From: GCA-2732805 sp964516605
GTDB lineage: Bacteria > Pseudomonadota > Gammaproteobacteria > Coxiellales > Coxiellaceae
Assembly (NCBI GenBank): GCA_964516605.1
Contig: CAZFAA010000090.1
Location: 1 to 6,312 of the forward strand
DNA: 6,312 nt
Direction: 5' to 3'
Shown: positions 1-5,797 of the stretch, piece by piece
Layout of the letters: every line of letters starts with the position of its first letter
Numbering within the stretch: position 1 is the first letter of the stretch
Program-made: the position numbers and the translations under genes
The notes under the pieces: generated by a model
What the model was told of the DNA's origin: nothing
Database searches by the model: none
What the model saw: only the letters and a program-made list of their open reading frames with translations

Positions 1-2409
1 ATCTGCCAACACATCTCCTGCCTCAACACGATCACCTACTTCAACAATAGGACGCTGGTTAATACAGGTATTTTGGTTAGAACGGGTAAACTTCGTTAAA
101 TTATAAATATCAACACCTACATCATTATCACCCACGAGAGCGCTCTCATCGACACGCACAACAATACGTGACGCATCAACCGAGTCGACAACACCTGGAC
201 GCAATGCAGAGGCTGTTACACCTGAATCCACAGCAACAATACGCTCCATGCCCGTACCAACTAATGGTTTTTCAGGACAAATAGTGGGGACAGCTTGACG
301 TTGCATATTCGATCCCATCAACGCACGGTTCGCATCATCATGCTCTAAAAAAGGAATCAAGGAAGCCGCAACAGATACAATCTGGCGTGGCGAAATATCC
401 ATAAAATCTACTTTATCAGGAGACGTTAAGGTAAACTCACCCTTATAACGACAGGCAATTAAATCTTCCGTCATCTTACCTTGTTCATCCAAATGCGCAT
501 TAGCTTGCGCGATATAGTAGTTACCTTCTTCAATCGCAGACAAATAATGGTAATCTTGGCTCACGTGTGCATTATTCACTTTACGATATGGTGTTTCTAA
601 GAAACCATATTCATTAGTACGTGCATAAGTTGCCAGTGAGTTAATCAAACCAATGTTTGGACCTTCAGGAGTTTCAATTGGACATACGCGACCATAATGT
701 GTTGGGTGCACGTCACGCACTTCAAAGCCGGCGCGCTCACGCGTCAAACCACCTGGTCCTAACGCAGAAACACGACGCTTATGCGTCACTTCTGAAAGTG
801 GATTCACCTGATCCATAAATTGTGACAACTGACTCGAACCAAAAAATTCCTTCATCGCCGCCGCGACAGGTTTTGCATTCACCAAATCCTGCGGCATAAG
901 ATTTTCTGAATCAGCCAAACTCAAGCGGTCTTTGACAGCGCGCTCAACACGCACCAGACCCACACGAAATTGATTCTCAGCCATTTCACCAACGCAACGT
1001 ACACGGCGGTTACCTAAATGATCGATATCATCAATTTCACCTTTACCGTCACGAATGGACACCAATTCCTTAATCACCGCAACAATATCATCTTTGGTGA
1101 GTACACCAGGTCCGGTTAACTCTTCACGACCAACTCGGCGGTTAAACTTCATGCGCCCCACAGCCGACAAATCATAGCGATCGCTTGAGAAGAATAAATT
1201 CTCAAACAACACTTCAGCCGCATCCTTCGTAGGTGGCTCACCTGGACGCATAATACGGTAAATTTCAACCAATGCTTCCAGTTGATTGGTCGATGAATCA
1301 ATACGGAGTGTATCTGATATATACGGACCACATTCGATATCGTTGATGTAAAGTGTCTTAATTTCCGTCACGCCTTTGCTGCGCAACTGCTCCAACAACC
1401 CTTCACTAATCACTTGGTTCGCCTGCGCCAATACTTCTCCTGTTGCCTTATCCACAACAGGCTCAGCAATCACTTTCTCAACCAGGTACATATCTGGGAA
1501 AACAATTTCTTTCAGACCCGCCTTATCCATCAAGCGAATATGCCGTGCTGAAATACGACGGTTTTCTTCAACAATAACTTTACCTTCATTATCTTTAATA
1601 TCGATACACGCCAACTCACCACGTAAACGACGCGCTACCAACTCCAGCGTCACATCATGTGCATTTAATTTAAAGGTGTTGGTCTCATAGAACATGCTTA
1701 AAATGTCTTCAGTCGAATACCCTAAAGCACGTAACAATACGGTGCCCGGTAATTTACGACGGCGATCAATACGCACATAAACACAATCTTTCGGATCAAA
1801 CTCAAAATCCAACCACGATCCACGGTAAGGAATAATGCGCGCAGAATACAGCAATTTACCAGAAGAATGCGTTTTACCTTTATCGTGCTCAAAAAATACA
1901 CCAGGAGAACGGTGCAACTGTGAAACCACGACGCGCTCTGTACCATTAATGATAAGGCTACCTGCATCCGTCATCAGAGGCATTTCACCCATATACACTT
2001 CTTGCTCTTTAATATCTTTTACAACAGGCTCACCAGCCGAAGATTCTTTCTCAAAGAGAGTTAAACGCATTTTCACCTTAAGCGGTGCCGCATAAGTTAA
2101 TCCGCGTAATTTACACTCTTTTTCAGTAAATAAGGATTCACCCAACGTATAACTTACATACTCTAAACGGGCTAAGCCAGAATAACTATCTATAGGGAAA
2201 ACTGATTTAAAAGCGGCATGCAGCCCCATATCTTGTAACTTATCGAAAGGGACGCCTGCTTGTAAAAATTGGCGATACGATTCAATTTGCGTTGCCAACA
2301 AATAAGGTATTTTTAAAACTTCAGAGCCACTGCTACCAAGACGTAAACGTACGCGTTTTTTTTCTGAGTTGGATGTAACTTTGTACTTATCAGCTGAAGA
2401 ACTTGTCAT
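1..2409 (-). CDS. rpoB: RNA polymerase beta subunit, N-terminal 803 codons (partial)
   Basis: Beta subunit of the core RNA polymerase, which with beta' forms the catalytic cleft. The frame is open without a stop from the ATG at 2407-2409 to the left edge, where it ends in ..AGDVLAD, equivalent to about residue 785 of the 1342-residue E. coli protein. The second catalytic half (NFEDS region, flap, C-terminal clamp contacts) is therefore outside. Visible landmarks are VKDIKEQEVYMGE and INGTERVVVSQLHRSPGVFF (protrusion), RGSWLDFEFDPKD and RIDRRRKLP, the fork and rifampicin cluster GSSQLSQFMDQ..THKRR (about residues 524-548), ETPEGPNIGLINS (about 579-592) and DDANRALMGSNMQRQAVP. The key rifampicin-contact residues equivalent to D516, H526 and S531 are present. 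The first 30 or so residues differ from E. coli: the usual EKKR.RKDFG is EKKRVRLRLGSSGS. The ATG has a GAGGA Shine-Dalgarno 6 nt upstream. It is co-oriented with rplL, 240 nt downstream of it. Confidence 0.98.
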   Translation of the reverse strand, partial: MTSSSADKYKVTSNSEKKRVRLRLGSSGSEVLKIPYLLATQIESYRQFLQAGVPFDKLQDMGLHAAFKSVFPIDSYSGLARLEYVSYTLGESLFTEKECKLRGLTYAAPLKVKMRLTLFEKESSAGEPVVKDIKEQEVYMGEMPLMTDAGSLIINGTERVVVSQLHRSPGVFFEHDKGKTHSSGKLLYSARIIPYRGSWLDFEFDPKDCVYVRIDRRRKLPGTVLLRALGYSTEDILSMFYETNTFKLNAHDVTLELVARRLRGELACIDIKDNEGKVIVEENRRISARHIRLMDKAGLKEIVFPDMYLVEKVIAEPVVDKATGEVLAQANQVISEGLLEQLRSKGVTEIKTLYINDIECGPYISDTLRIDSSTNQLEALVEIYRIMRPGEPPTKDAAEVLFENLFFSSDRYDLSAVGRMKFNRRVGREELTGPGVLTKDDIVAVIKELVSIRDGKGEIDDIDHLGNRRVRCVGEMAENQFRVGLVRVERAVKDRLSLADSENLMPQDLVNAKPVAAAMKEFFGSSQLSQFMDQVNPLSEVTHKRRVSALGPGGLTRERAGFEVRDVHPTHYGRVCPIETPEGPNIGLINSLATYARTNEYGFLETPYRKVNNAHVSQDYHYLSAIEEGNYYIAQANAHLDEQGKMTEDLIACRYKGEFTLTSPDKVDFMDISPRQIVSVAASLIPFLEHDDANRALMGSNMQRQAVPTICPEKPLVGTGMERIVAVDSGVTASALRPGVVDSVDASRIVVRVDESALVGDNDVGVDIYNLTKFTRSNQNTCINQRPIVEVGDRVEAGDVLAD

Positions 2410-2415
2410 TGGCGA

Positions 2416-2420
2416 TCCTC
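2416..2420 (-). promoter_or_regulatory. rpoB ribosome binding site
   Basis: GAGGA on the minus strand, 6 nt before the rpoB ATG, supports that start. It overlaps the TGA stop of a possible 17-codon leader ORF (TGAGGA), which could couple the two translationally; that coupling is inference. Confidence 0.8.
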
Positions 2421-2433
2421 ACATTAAATATAT

Positions 2434-2464
2434 AAAAACCCGGGGCCAAATAATCACCCCGGGT
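2434..2464 (-). terminator. attenuator-like terminator hairpin between rplL and rpoB
   Basis: A perfect 8-bp GC-rich inverted repeat (ACCCGGGG 2457-2464 and CCCCGGGT 2438-2445 as read on the minus strand) with an 11-nt loop is followed by a run of Us (2434-2438; the first U lies in the stem) and an AU-rich stretch. This is a rho-independent terminator shape 25 nt before the rpoB ATG. In E. coli a partial terminator in the same spacer lets only a fraction of ribosomal protein transcripts continue into rpoBC. The position and shape support the same role here. The read-through fraction cannot be judged from sequence. Confidence 0.8.
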
Positions 2465-2649
2465 GCAGTCATTCGCGCTCAACGAGCAATCCTGACTTCC
2501 TGGACGGCGTGAAGAACAAAAATAGGTCTTTGCTCTTCAATTTAAGAGGGGATATTCAACGCACCCTCTCAAAGATCCCCCATCCAAGTAAACTTCAGCG
2601 GGAACCGCTGACTCTGGATTTACTACCTATGTAATTTTTAAATAATAAA

Positions 2650-3036
2650 TTACTTAGTTTCAACGGTCGCGCCGGCTTCTTCCAGCTGCTTCTTAATTGA
2701 AGCTGCTTCATCTTTTGATACCGCTTCTTTAACAGTAACAGGTGCGCTTTCAACCATATCTTTAGCTTCTTTGAGTCCAAGAGATGTAATCGTACGAATG
2801 GCCTTAATCACGCCAATTTTGTTCGCACCAACATCCTTCATAATGACATCAAACTCAGTTTTTTCCTCAACGGCCGCTTCGCCACCACCAGCAACTGCTG
2901 GACCGGCAACTGCAACAGCAGCTGCTGCTGAGACACCAAATTTTTCTTCCATAGCGCTTACCAAGTCACAGATATCCATGACACTCATATTAGCAACAGC
3001 TTCTAGGATTTGATCTTTAGTTACAGATACTGACAT
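2650..3036 (-). CDS. rplL: 50S ribosomal protein L7/L12
   Basis: The 128-residue L7/L12 stalk protein is present as dimers bound to L10 and recruits and activates the translational GTPases (EF-Tu, EF-G, IF2, RF3). The N-terminal dimerization domain (about 1-35, with MSVMDICDLVSAMEEKFGVS) is followed by an Ala/Gly/Val-rich flexible hinge (about 36-57) and the globular C-terminal domain (about 58-128) with EEKTEFDV, ANKIGVIKAIR, LGLKEAKDMVESAP and the usual EEAGA.VE.K end. Length is normal (E. coli 121); the excess lies mainly in the hinge and a slightly longer N-terminus. Start is ATG with GGAG (3044-3047) 7 nt upstream. It lies 23 nt after rplJ and is surely co-transcribed with it. A possible AU-only stem (2631-2637 with 2647-2653) overlaps its stop. 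Confidence 0.98.
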   Translation of the reverse strand: MSVSVTKDQILEAVANMSVMDICDLVSAMEEKFGVSAAAAVAVAGPAVAGGGEAAVEEKTEFDVIMKDVGANKIGVIKAIRTITSLGLKEAKDMVESAPVTVKEAVSKDEAASIKKQLEEAGATVETK

Positions 3037-3059
3037 TTTTATTCTCCGAAATTAAATTA

Positions 3060-3587
3060 TTAGGCTGCTTGTTTTTGTTCGCGAATTTGCCCCATAACAC
3101 GCACAAATTGTGCGACAGGCTCATTAAGAGTACGGACAAATTTCACAACAGGAGCACGCATTACAGACATCAGTAATGCAATCGCTTCGTTGCGAGAAGG
3201 TAAGTCTGCAACTGCTTTCAACTGCTCAGGACCGAGTAGCTGACCATCTATTGCTAGCGCTTTTACTTCTAATTTTTCATTCGTCTTAATGAAATCACGA
3301 ATTAAACGAGCAGCAGCACCTGGCTCGTCTTGTGAAAAAAACAACACAATCGGGCCAGATAACGCATCACTCAAACAGGCAAAACGTGTTTCTTTAACGG
3401 CTCTACGAGCAAGTGTATTACGATACACACGCATATGAACGCCATTATCACGCGCGCTCTTATGTAGATTCGTCATATCAGAAACAGCCAAGCCGCGATA
3501 ATCAGCCGCAATTGCTGATATAGCCGTTGTTGCAACGTGATTCAATTCTGCAACAATAGCTTGCTTATCCTCGAGTCTTAGTGCCAC
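3060..3587 (-). CDS. rplJ: 50S ribosomal protein L10
   Basis: L10 is the stalk base protein that anchors L7/L12 dimers to 23S rRNA next to L11 and, as the L10-L12 complex, represses its own operon by binding the mRNA leader. The 175-residue product (E. coli 165) has the N-terminal RNA-binding domain (about 1-135) with MALRLEDKQAIVAELN, ADYRGLAVSDMTNLHKSAR and VYRNTLARRAV, all typical of L10. The C-terminal helix (about 145-175) contains two similar hydrophobic modules, VVKFVRTLNE and VAQFVRVMGQIREQ, which fits binding of two L12 dimers (a pentameric L10(L12)4 stalk); that count is inference. The start is GTG (3585-3587), supported by GGAG 7 nt upstream and by alignment to the MAL.LEDK start of relatives. 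It heads the rplJL pair behind a long leader. Confidence 0.97.
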   Translation of the reverse strand: MALRLEDKQAIVAELNHVATTAISAIAADYRGLAVSDMTNLHKSARDNGVHMRVYRNTLARRAVKETRFACLSDALSGPIVLFFSQDEPGAAARLIRDFIKTNEKLEVKALAIDGQLLGPEQLKAVADLPSRNEAIALLMSVMRAPVVKFVRTLNEPVAQFVRVMGQIREQKQAA

Positions 3588-3775
3588 CGTTTCTCTCCGA
3601 TTACTATTTAGTGCCTACCTACAGTACAACAAAATTAGCGCGCTCTTAGCAATTCGCACATGATCTTGCCGCATGTAAACAGACCCTTTTCATAACAATA
3701 AAGATTAATAAATTAATCTTCCCCATGGTGACCGCTGCATAATACATTCGGGCACCGTCTGCGTAGGAAATTAAG
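3588..3775 (-). promoter_or_regulatory. L10-type autoregulatory mRNA leader of rplJ
   Basis: About 190 nt upstream of rplJ without a long gene. As transcribed it contains CCTACGCAGACGGTGCC (3751-3767), which resembles from memory the conserved core of proteobacterial L10 leaders, where the L10(L12)4 complex binds a kink-turn stem. A closing stem is possible between UUAAUUUCC (3766-3774) and GGGGAAGAUUAA (3713-3724) with one bulged G, and GGUG/CACC (3753-3756 with 3727-3730) inside it. The AAGAUUAAU strand also pairs with 3701-3709 in a competing AU hairpin. In relatives this leader lets excess L10-L12 block translation of rplJL. The exact fold could not be settled by eye; a covariance-model search for the L10 leader family would settle it. 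Confidence 0.65.
3595..3598 (-). promoter_or_regulatory. rplJ ribosome binding site before a GTG start
   Basis: GGAG on the minus strand, 7 nt before GTG at 3585-3587. No nearer ATG in frame fits L10, so this site fixes the GTG as start. A non-ATG start is a plausible brake on an autogenously controlled gene, though this is inference. Confidence 0.8.
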
Positions 3776-3928
3776 TGCTTGTAATAGTATTACTCACACA
3801 CCTACGGTCTTTGACAGCACTGATGCCATCAATTCACTATGTAACGTTTCAAAGTTACTTAATTTATTTCTCAAAATTAAATCATGATCAACAACATAAA
3901 GTTGATCATCATCGCGCAAACACCAGCC
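3776..3928 (-). other. rplA-rplJ spacer, upstream part, expected rplJ promoter region
   Basis: This part lies between the rplA stop and the L10 leader. It holds a 9-bp inverted repeat just after rplA and further down a perfect 13-bp palindrome GTAATACTATTAC (3781-3793). A promoter for rplJ is expected here by analogy with E. coli. TAATAC or TACTAT inside the palindrome could be a -10 placed just before the leader, but the best upstream hexamer at the right distance (GTCAAA) is a poor -35, so no promoter is called firmly. CGTAGG (as transcribed, 3801-3806) can pair with CCTACG (3762-3767) if the transcript starts further upstream. Confidence 0.4.
3873..3909 (-). terminator. weak terminator-like hairpin after rplA
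   Basis: ATGATCAAC (3901-3909 as read on the minus strand) pairs with GTTGATCAT (3884-3892) in a perfect 9-bp stem with an 8-nt loop, followed by GATTTAATTTT. It starts about 20 nt after the rplA stop. The stem has only three GC pairs and the U-run is interrupted, so it may act as a partial terminator, a 3'-end stabiliser or a processing site rather than a full stop between rplKA and rplJL. Confidence 0.4.
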
Positions 3929-4624
3929 TTAAACAACTAGCGTGGATACATCTACTAAAATCCCCGGACCCATTGTCGTTGATATACTGACTTTTTTAAT
4001 AAAAGTACCTTTAGCTGTACTGGGTTTAATACGCTTTAATTCTACTAATAAGGCTTCTAAATTTTCTTTTATCTTGGTGCTATCAAAGTGCGCCTTACCA
4101 ATAGAGCAATGCACAATACCACTCTTGTCCGTACGAAAACGCACCTGACCTGATTTTGCATTCTTCACAGCAGTGGCGACATCAGCCGTTACAGTTCCAA
4201 CTTTAGGGTTTGGCATCAAGCCACGCGGACCTAAAATCTGGCCTAGCTTACCAACAACACGCATCGAATTTGGAGTCGCGATCACAACATCAAAATTCAT
4301 CTCGCCATTTTGAATTTTCTCAGCCAAATCATCCATGCCCACTAAATCCGCACCCGCCGCAAGCGCTTGCGTGGCACCATCACCTTCTGCAAACACAGCA
4401 ACACGCATCTCTTTACCGGTGCCATGTGGCAATACGATAGAGCCACGCACGTTTTGATCTGATTTGCGCGCATCAAGACCAAGATTTACTGCTACATCAA
4501 CAGACTCAGCAAATTTAGCTGTCGCACATTCTTTAACAAGATTTGCCGCATCCAATACAGGATACGCTTTACCTCTTTGGATTTTCTCGCGAATTAAACG
4601 CACTCTTTTTGATATTTTTGCCAT
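3929..4624 (-). CDS. rplA: 50S ribosomal protein L1
   Basis: L1 forms the mobile L1 stalk of the 50S subunit, helps release deacylated tRNA from the E site and, when free, represses the rplKA mRNA. The 231-residue product is close to the E. coli length (234). Domain I is split over both ends (about 1-68 and 160-231) around domain II (about 69-158). Seen are the family signature LGQILGPRGLMPNPKVGTV (about 127-145), ESVDVAVNLGLDARKSDQNVRG (about 40-61) and the C-terminal SISTTMG (213-219) with the RNA-contacting Thr217 and Met218. The C-terminus, ending DVSTLVV, is slightly shorter than in E. coli. The ATG (4622-4624) shares its first base with the rplK stop (TAATG), with GAGGG 9 nt upstream inside rplK, which implies translational coupling to rplK. 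Confidence 0.98.
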   Translation of the reverse strand: MAKISKRVRLIREKIQRGKAYPVLDAANLVKECATAKFAESVDVAVNLGLDARKSDQNVRGSIVLPHGTGKEMRVAVFAEGDGATQALAAGADLVGMDDLAEKIQNGEMNFDVVIATPNSMRVVGKLGQILGPRGLMPNPKVGTVTADVATAVKNAKSGQVRFRTDKSGIVHCSIGKAHFDSTKIKENLEALLVELKRIKPSTAKGTFIKKVSISTTMGPGILVDVSTLVV

Positions 4625-5061
4625 TATTCAACGCCCTCAACAATAATCCCCATACTACGCGCTGTTCCAGCGATAGTGCGCACCGCGGCATTTAAATCCG
4701 CTGCGGTAATATCAGGCTCTTTAATTTTTGCAATTTCTTCTAATTGCGCGCGAGTCGCTGTACCGACCTTAGTAGTGTTCGGCGTTGCACTACCACTCGC
4801 ACCCTTCAAGACGATTTTTTTCAACAACACAGATGCAGGAGGCGTTTTAGTAACAAACGTAAAACTGCGATCTGCATACACTGTAATAACAACAGGTGTT
4901 GGCAGACCTTTCTCGAGATTTTGAGTTTTTGCGTTAAACGCCTTACAAAACTCCATAATATTTACGCCATGCTGCCCTAGAGCAGGACCCACTGGCGGAC
5001 TAGGATTTGCCTCACCCGCTTTAACTTGCAAACGGATATAGGCCGTTATTTTCTTTGCCAT
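4624..5061 (-). CDS. rplK: 50S ribosomal protein L11
   Basis: L11 binds the GTPase-associated region of 23S rRNA at the stalk base, takes part in factor-dependent GTP hydrolysis and is required for RelA activation; it is the classical thiostrepton-linked protein. The 145-residue product (E. coli 142) has the N-terminal domain (about 1-70) with MAKKITAYIRLQ, the ANPSPPVGPALGQHGVNIMEF stretch bearing the conserved prolines (P20, P22, P23), and the C-terminal rRNA-binding domain (about 75-145) with TPPASVLLKK, KVGTATRAQLEEIA and GTARSMGIIVE. The frame is open 12 codons further upstream to a GTG at 5095-5097, but L11 proteins begin at MAKK and that GTG has a Shine-Dalgarno-like GAGG too close to it, so ATG at 5059-5061 is chosen. 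It overlaps rplA by one base. Confidence 0.97.
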   Translation of the reverse strand: MAKKITAYIRLQVKAGEANPSPPVGPALGQHGVNIMEFCKAFNAKTQNLEKGLPTPVVITVYADRSFTFVTKTPPASVLLKKIVLKGASGSATPNTTKVGTATRAQLEEIAKIKEPDITAADLNAAVRTIAGTARSMGIIVEGVE

Positions 5062-5070
5062 GATTATATA

Positions 5071-5075
5071 CCCCC
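5071..5075 (-). promoter_or_regulatory. weak ribosome binding site of rplK
   Basis: A GGGGG run on the minus strand ends 9 nt before the rplK ATG. It is a poor match to the anti-Shine-Dalgarno sequence compared with the GGAG/GAGG sites of the other genes here. A weak site is compatible with strong control of rplK translation by L1, but that link is inference. Confidence 0.5.
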
Positions 5076-5195
5076 GGGTACTAACGCTTTTTTCCACACC
5101 TCAAATGAGATCAACCCACCCAAAACATGAAAACTAAAGCTCCCCACTAAAAACGCAATAGACCCACTCTACTCAGAGATCTAACCTATTGCCAT
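5076..5195 (-). promoter_or_regulatory. rplK leader and expected promoter region
   Basis: Non-coding stretch between the nusG terminator and rplK; since transcription from nusG should stop, rplK needs a promoter here. The best candidate is TTGCGT (5153-5158) with TAGTTT (5131-5136) at a 16-nt spacing, a weak sigma70 match. The stretch AGTGGGGAGCTTTAG (5134-5148, as transcribed) resembles the 23S rRNA L1-stalk sequence around GGUGGGAGGCUUUGAAG, so it may be the L1 repressor site known upstream of rplK in relatives. Both assignments are tentative and overlap each other, so at most one may be right. Confidence 0.35.
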
Positions 5196-5225
5196 AAAAA
5201 CCGCTGCGCAATTAGAGCACAGCGG
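5196..5225 (-). terminator. rho-independent terminator after nusG
   Basis: As transcribed, CCGCTG-U-GC (5217-5225) pairs with GC-G-CAGCGG (5201-5209), a 9-bp GC-rich stem with one U.G pair and a 7-nt loop, followed directly by UUUUU (5196-5200). It begins 22 nt after the nusG stop. The U-run lies only on the minus-strand side and the wobble pair exists only in minus-strand RNA, so it acts in the secE-nusG direction. It separates secE-nusG from rplKA, as in E. coli. Confidence 0.9.
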
Positions 5226-5247
5226 ACCCCAAAAAGCACGTCAAATT

Positions 5248-5793
5248 TTAACTTTTCTCAACCTGACTGAATTCTAATTCGACTGGCGTCGCACGCCCAA
5301 AAATAGACACCGATACACGTAAACGACTTTTTTCATAATTCACATCTTCAACAACACCATTGAAATCTGCAAAAGGACCCTCGATAACACGCACCACTTC
5401 ACCCGGCTCAAACAATACCTTGGGCTTGGGTTTATTGCCACTATCTTCCACACGCTGCAGAATAGACATCGCTTCTTTATCTGTAATGGACGCAGGACGC
5501 TCCGCAGTACCACCAATAAAACCAAGAACACGTGGAATACTACGCACAAAATGCCAGGTGACATCATCCATTTCCATTTGTATCAGAACATACCCTGGGA
5601 AAAATTTACGCTCACTTTTGCGCTTCTGCCCATCTTTCATCTCGATGACTTCTTCAGTTGGCACAATAATTTCGCCAAAACGATCCTCAAGCCCCTTCAT
5701 CTGAATACGCTCAAGCAAAGTACGAACAACATAATTCTCAAAACCTGAATAGGCATGAAGCACATACCAACGTTTTTTTATTTCTTCTGTCAT
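5248..5793 (-). CDS. nusG: transcription termination/antitermination protein NusG
   Basis: NusG binds the RNA polymerase clamp helices through its N-terminal NGN domain and suppresses pausing, while its C-terminal KOW domain contacts Rho or ribosomal protein S10 (linking transcription to translation or termination). The 181-residue product has exactly the E. coli length. The NGN domain (about 5-118) shows KRWYVLHAYSGFE, FGEIIVPTEEV, RKSERKFFPGYVLIQM, WHFVRSIPRVLGFIGG; the KOW domain (about 127-181) shows FEPGEVVRVIEGPFADFNGVVE and SIFGRATPVELEFSQVEK, with Phe165 of the Rho/S10 contact conserved. ATG at 5791-5793 has AGAGG 8 nt upstream, inside the secE tail. It lies 4 nt after secE, an operon pair, and is followed by a strong terminator. 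Confidence 0.98.
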   Translation of the reverse strand: MTEEIKKRWYVLHAYSGFENYVVRTLLERIQMKGLEDRFGEIIVPTEEVIEMKDGQKRKSERKFFPGYVLIQMEMDDVTWHFVRSIPRVLGFIGGTAERPASITDKEAMSILQRVEDSGNKPKPKVLFEPGEVVRVIEGPFADFNGVVEDVNYEKSRLRVSVSIFGRATPVELEFSQVEKS

Positions 5794-5797
5794 GCTT

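Larger units (their letters stand above)
2410..2649 (-). other. rplL-rpoB spacer with four candidate hairpins
   Basis: This 240-nt spacer holds no long gene but is rich in structure in the transcribed orientation. In order from rplL: an interrupted hairpin (2587-2592 with 2619-2624, inner 7-bp stem 2595-2601 with 2605-2611, GAA/TTC loop); a G-rich element able to form either 2548-2553 with 2575-2580 or 2545-2550 with 2564-2569; a 10-bp stem 2511-2520 with 2529-2538, complete only in the minus-strand RNA because one pair is G.U; and the attenuator at 2434-2464. In E. coli this spacer carries both the attenuator and an RNase III cleavage stem; the interrupted hairpin would be the candidate for the latter by position. 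No convincing promoter was seen. Confidence 0.65.

Noticed and set aside
1149..1331. Minus-strand open frames within rpoB in another frame (also 1722-1967), and within rplL (2595-2780) and nusG (5340-5567)
   Set aside because: They overlap real conserved coding sequence on the same strand out of frame and have shadow-like composition rich in Cys, Leu and Arg.
1376..1690. Plus-strand open frame inside rpoB (and similar plus-strand frames at 1835-2095, 2771-3013, 4210-4440, 5360-5704)
   Set aside because: All lie opposite strongly conserved genes on the minus strand, have no recognisable protein family and no suitable start context; they are antisense shadows.
3646..3693. Second short ORF in the rplJ leader, ATG 3691-3693, 15 codons
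   Set aside because: No Shine-Dalgarno upstream and it overlaps the better candidate leader ORF in another frame.
3811..3840. Plus-strand promoter-like pair TTGACA (3811-3816) with CACTAT (3835-3840), 18 nt apart, which would read antisense into rplA
   Set aside because: The -35 is perfect but the -10 is poor, no gene is served, and such matches are frequent in AT-rich spacers. An antisense RNA is possible but unsupported.
5063..5068. TATAAT on the minus strand one base before the rplK ATG
   Set aside because: No -35 at a workable distance, and transcription would begin inside rplK; taken as chance in the AT-rich translation start region.
5062..5097. Twelve-codon N-terminal extension of L11 from GTG 5095-5097
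   Set aside because: L11 proteins begin at MAKK; the extension has no family support and its upstream GAGG is too close to the GTG.
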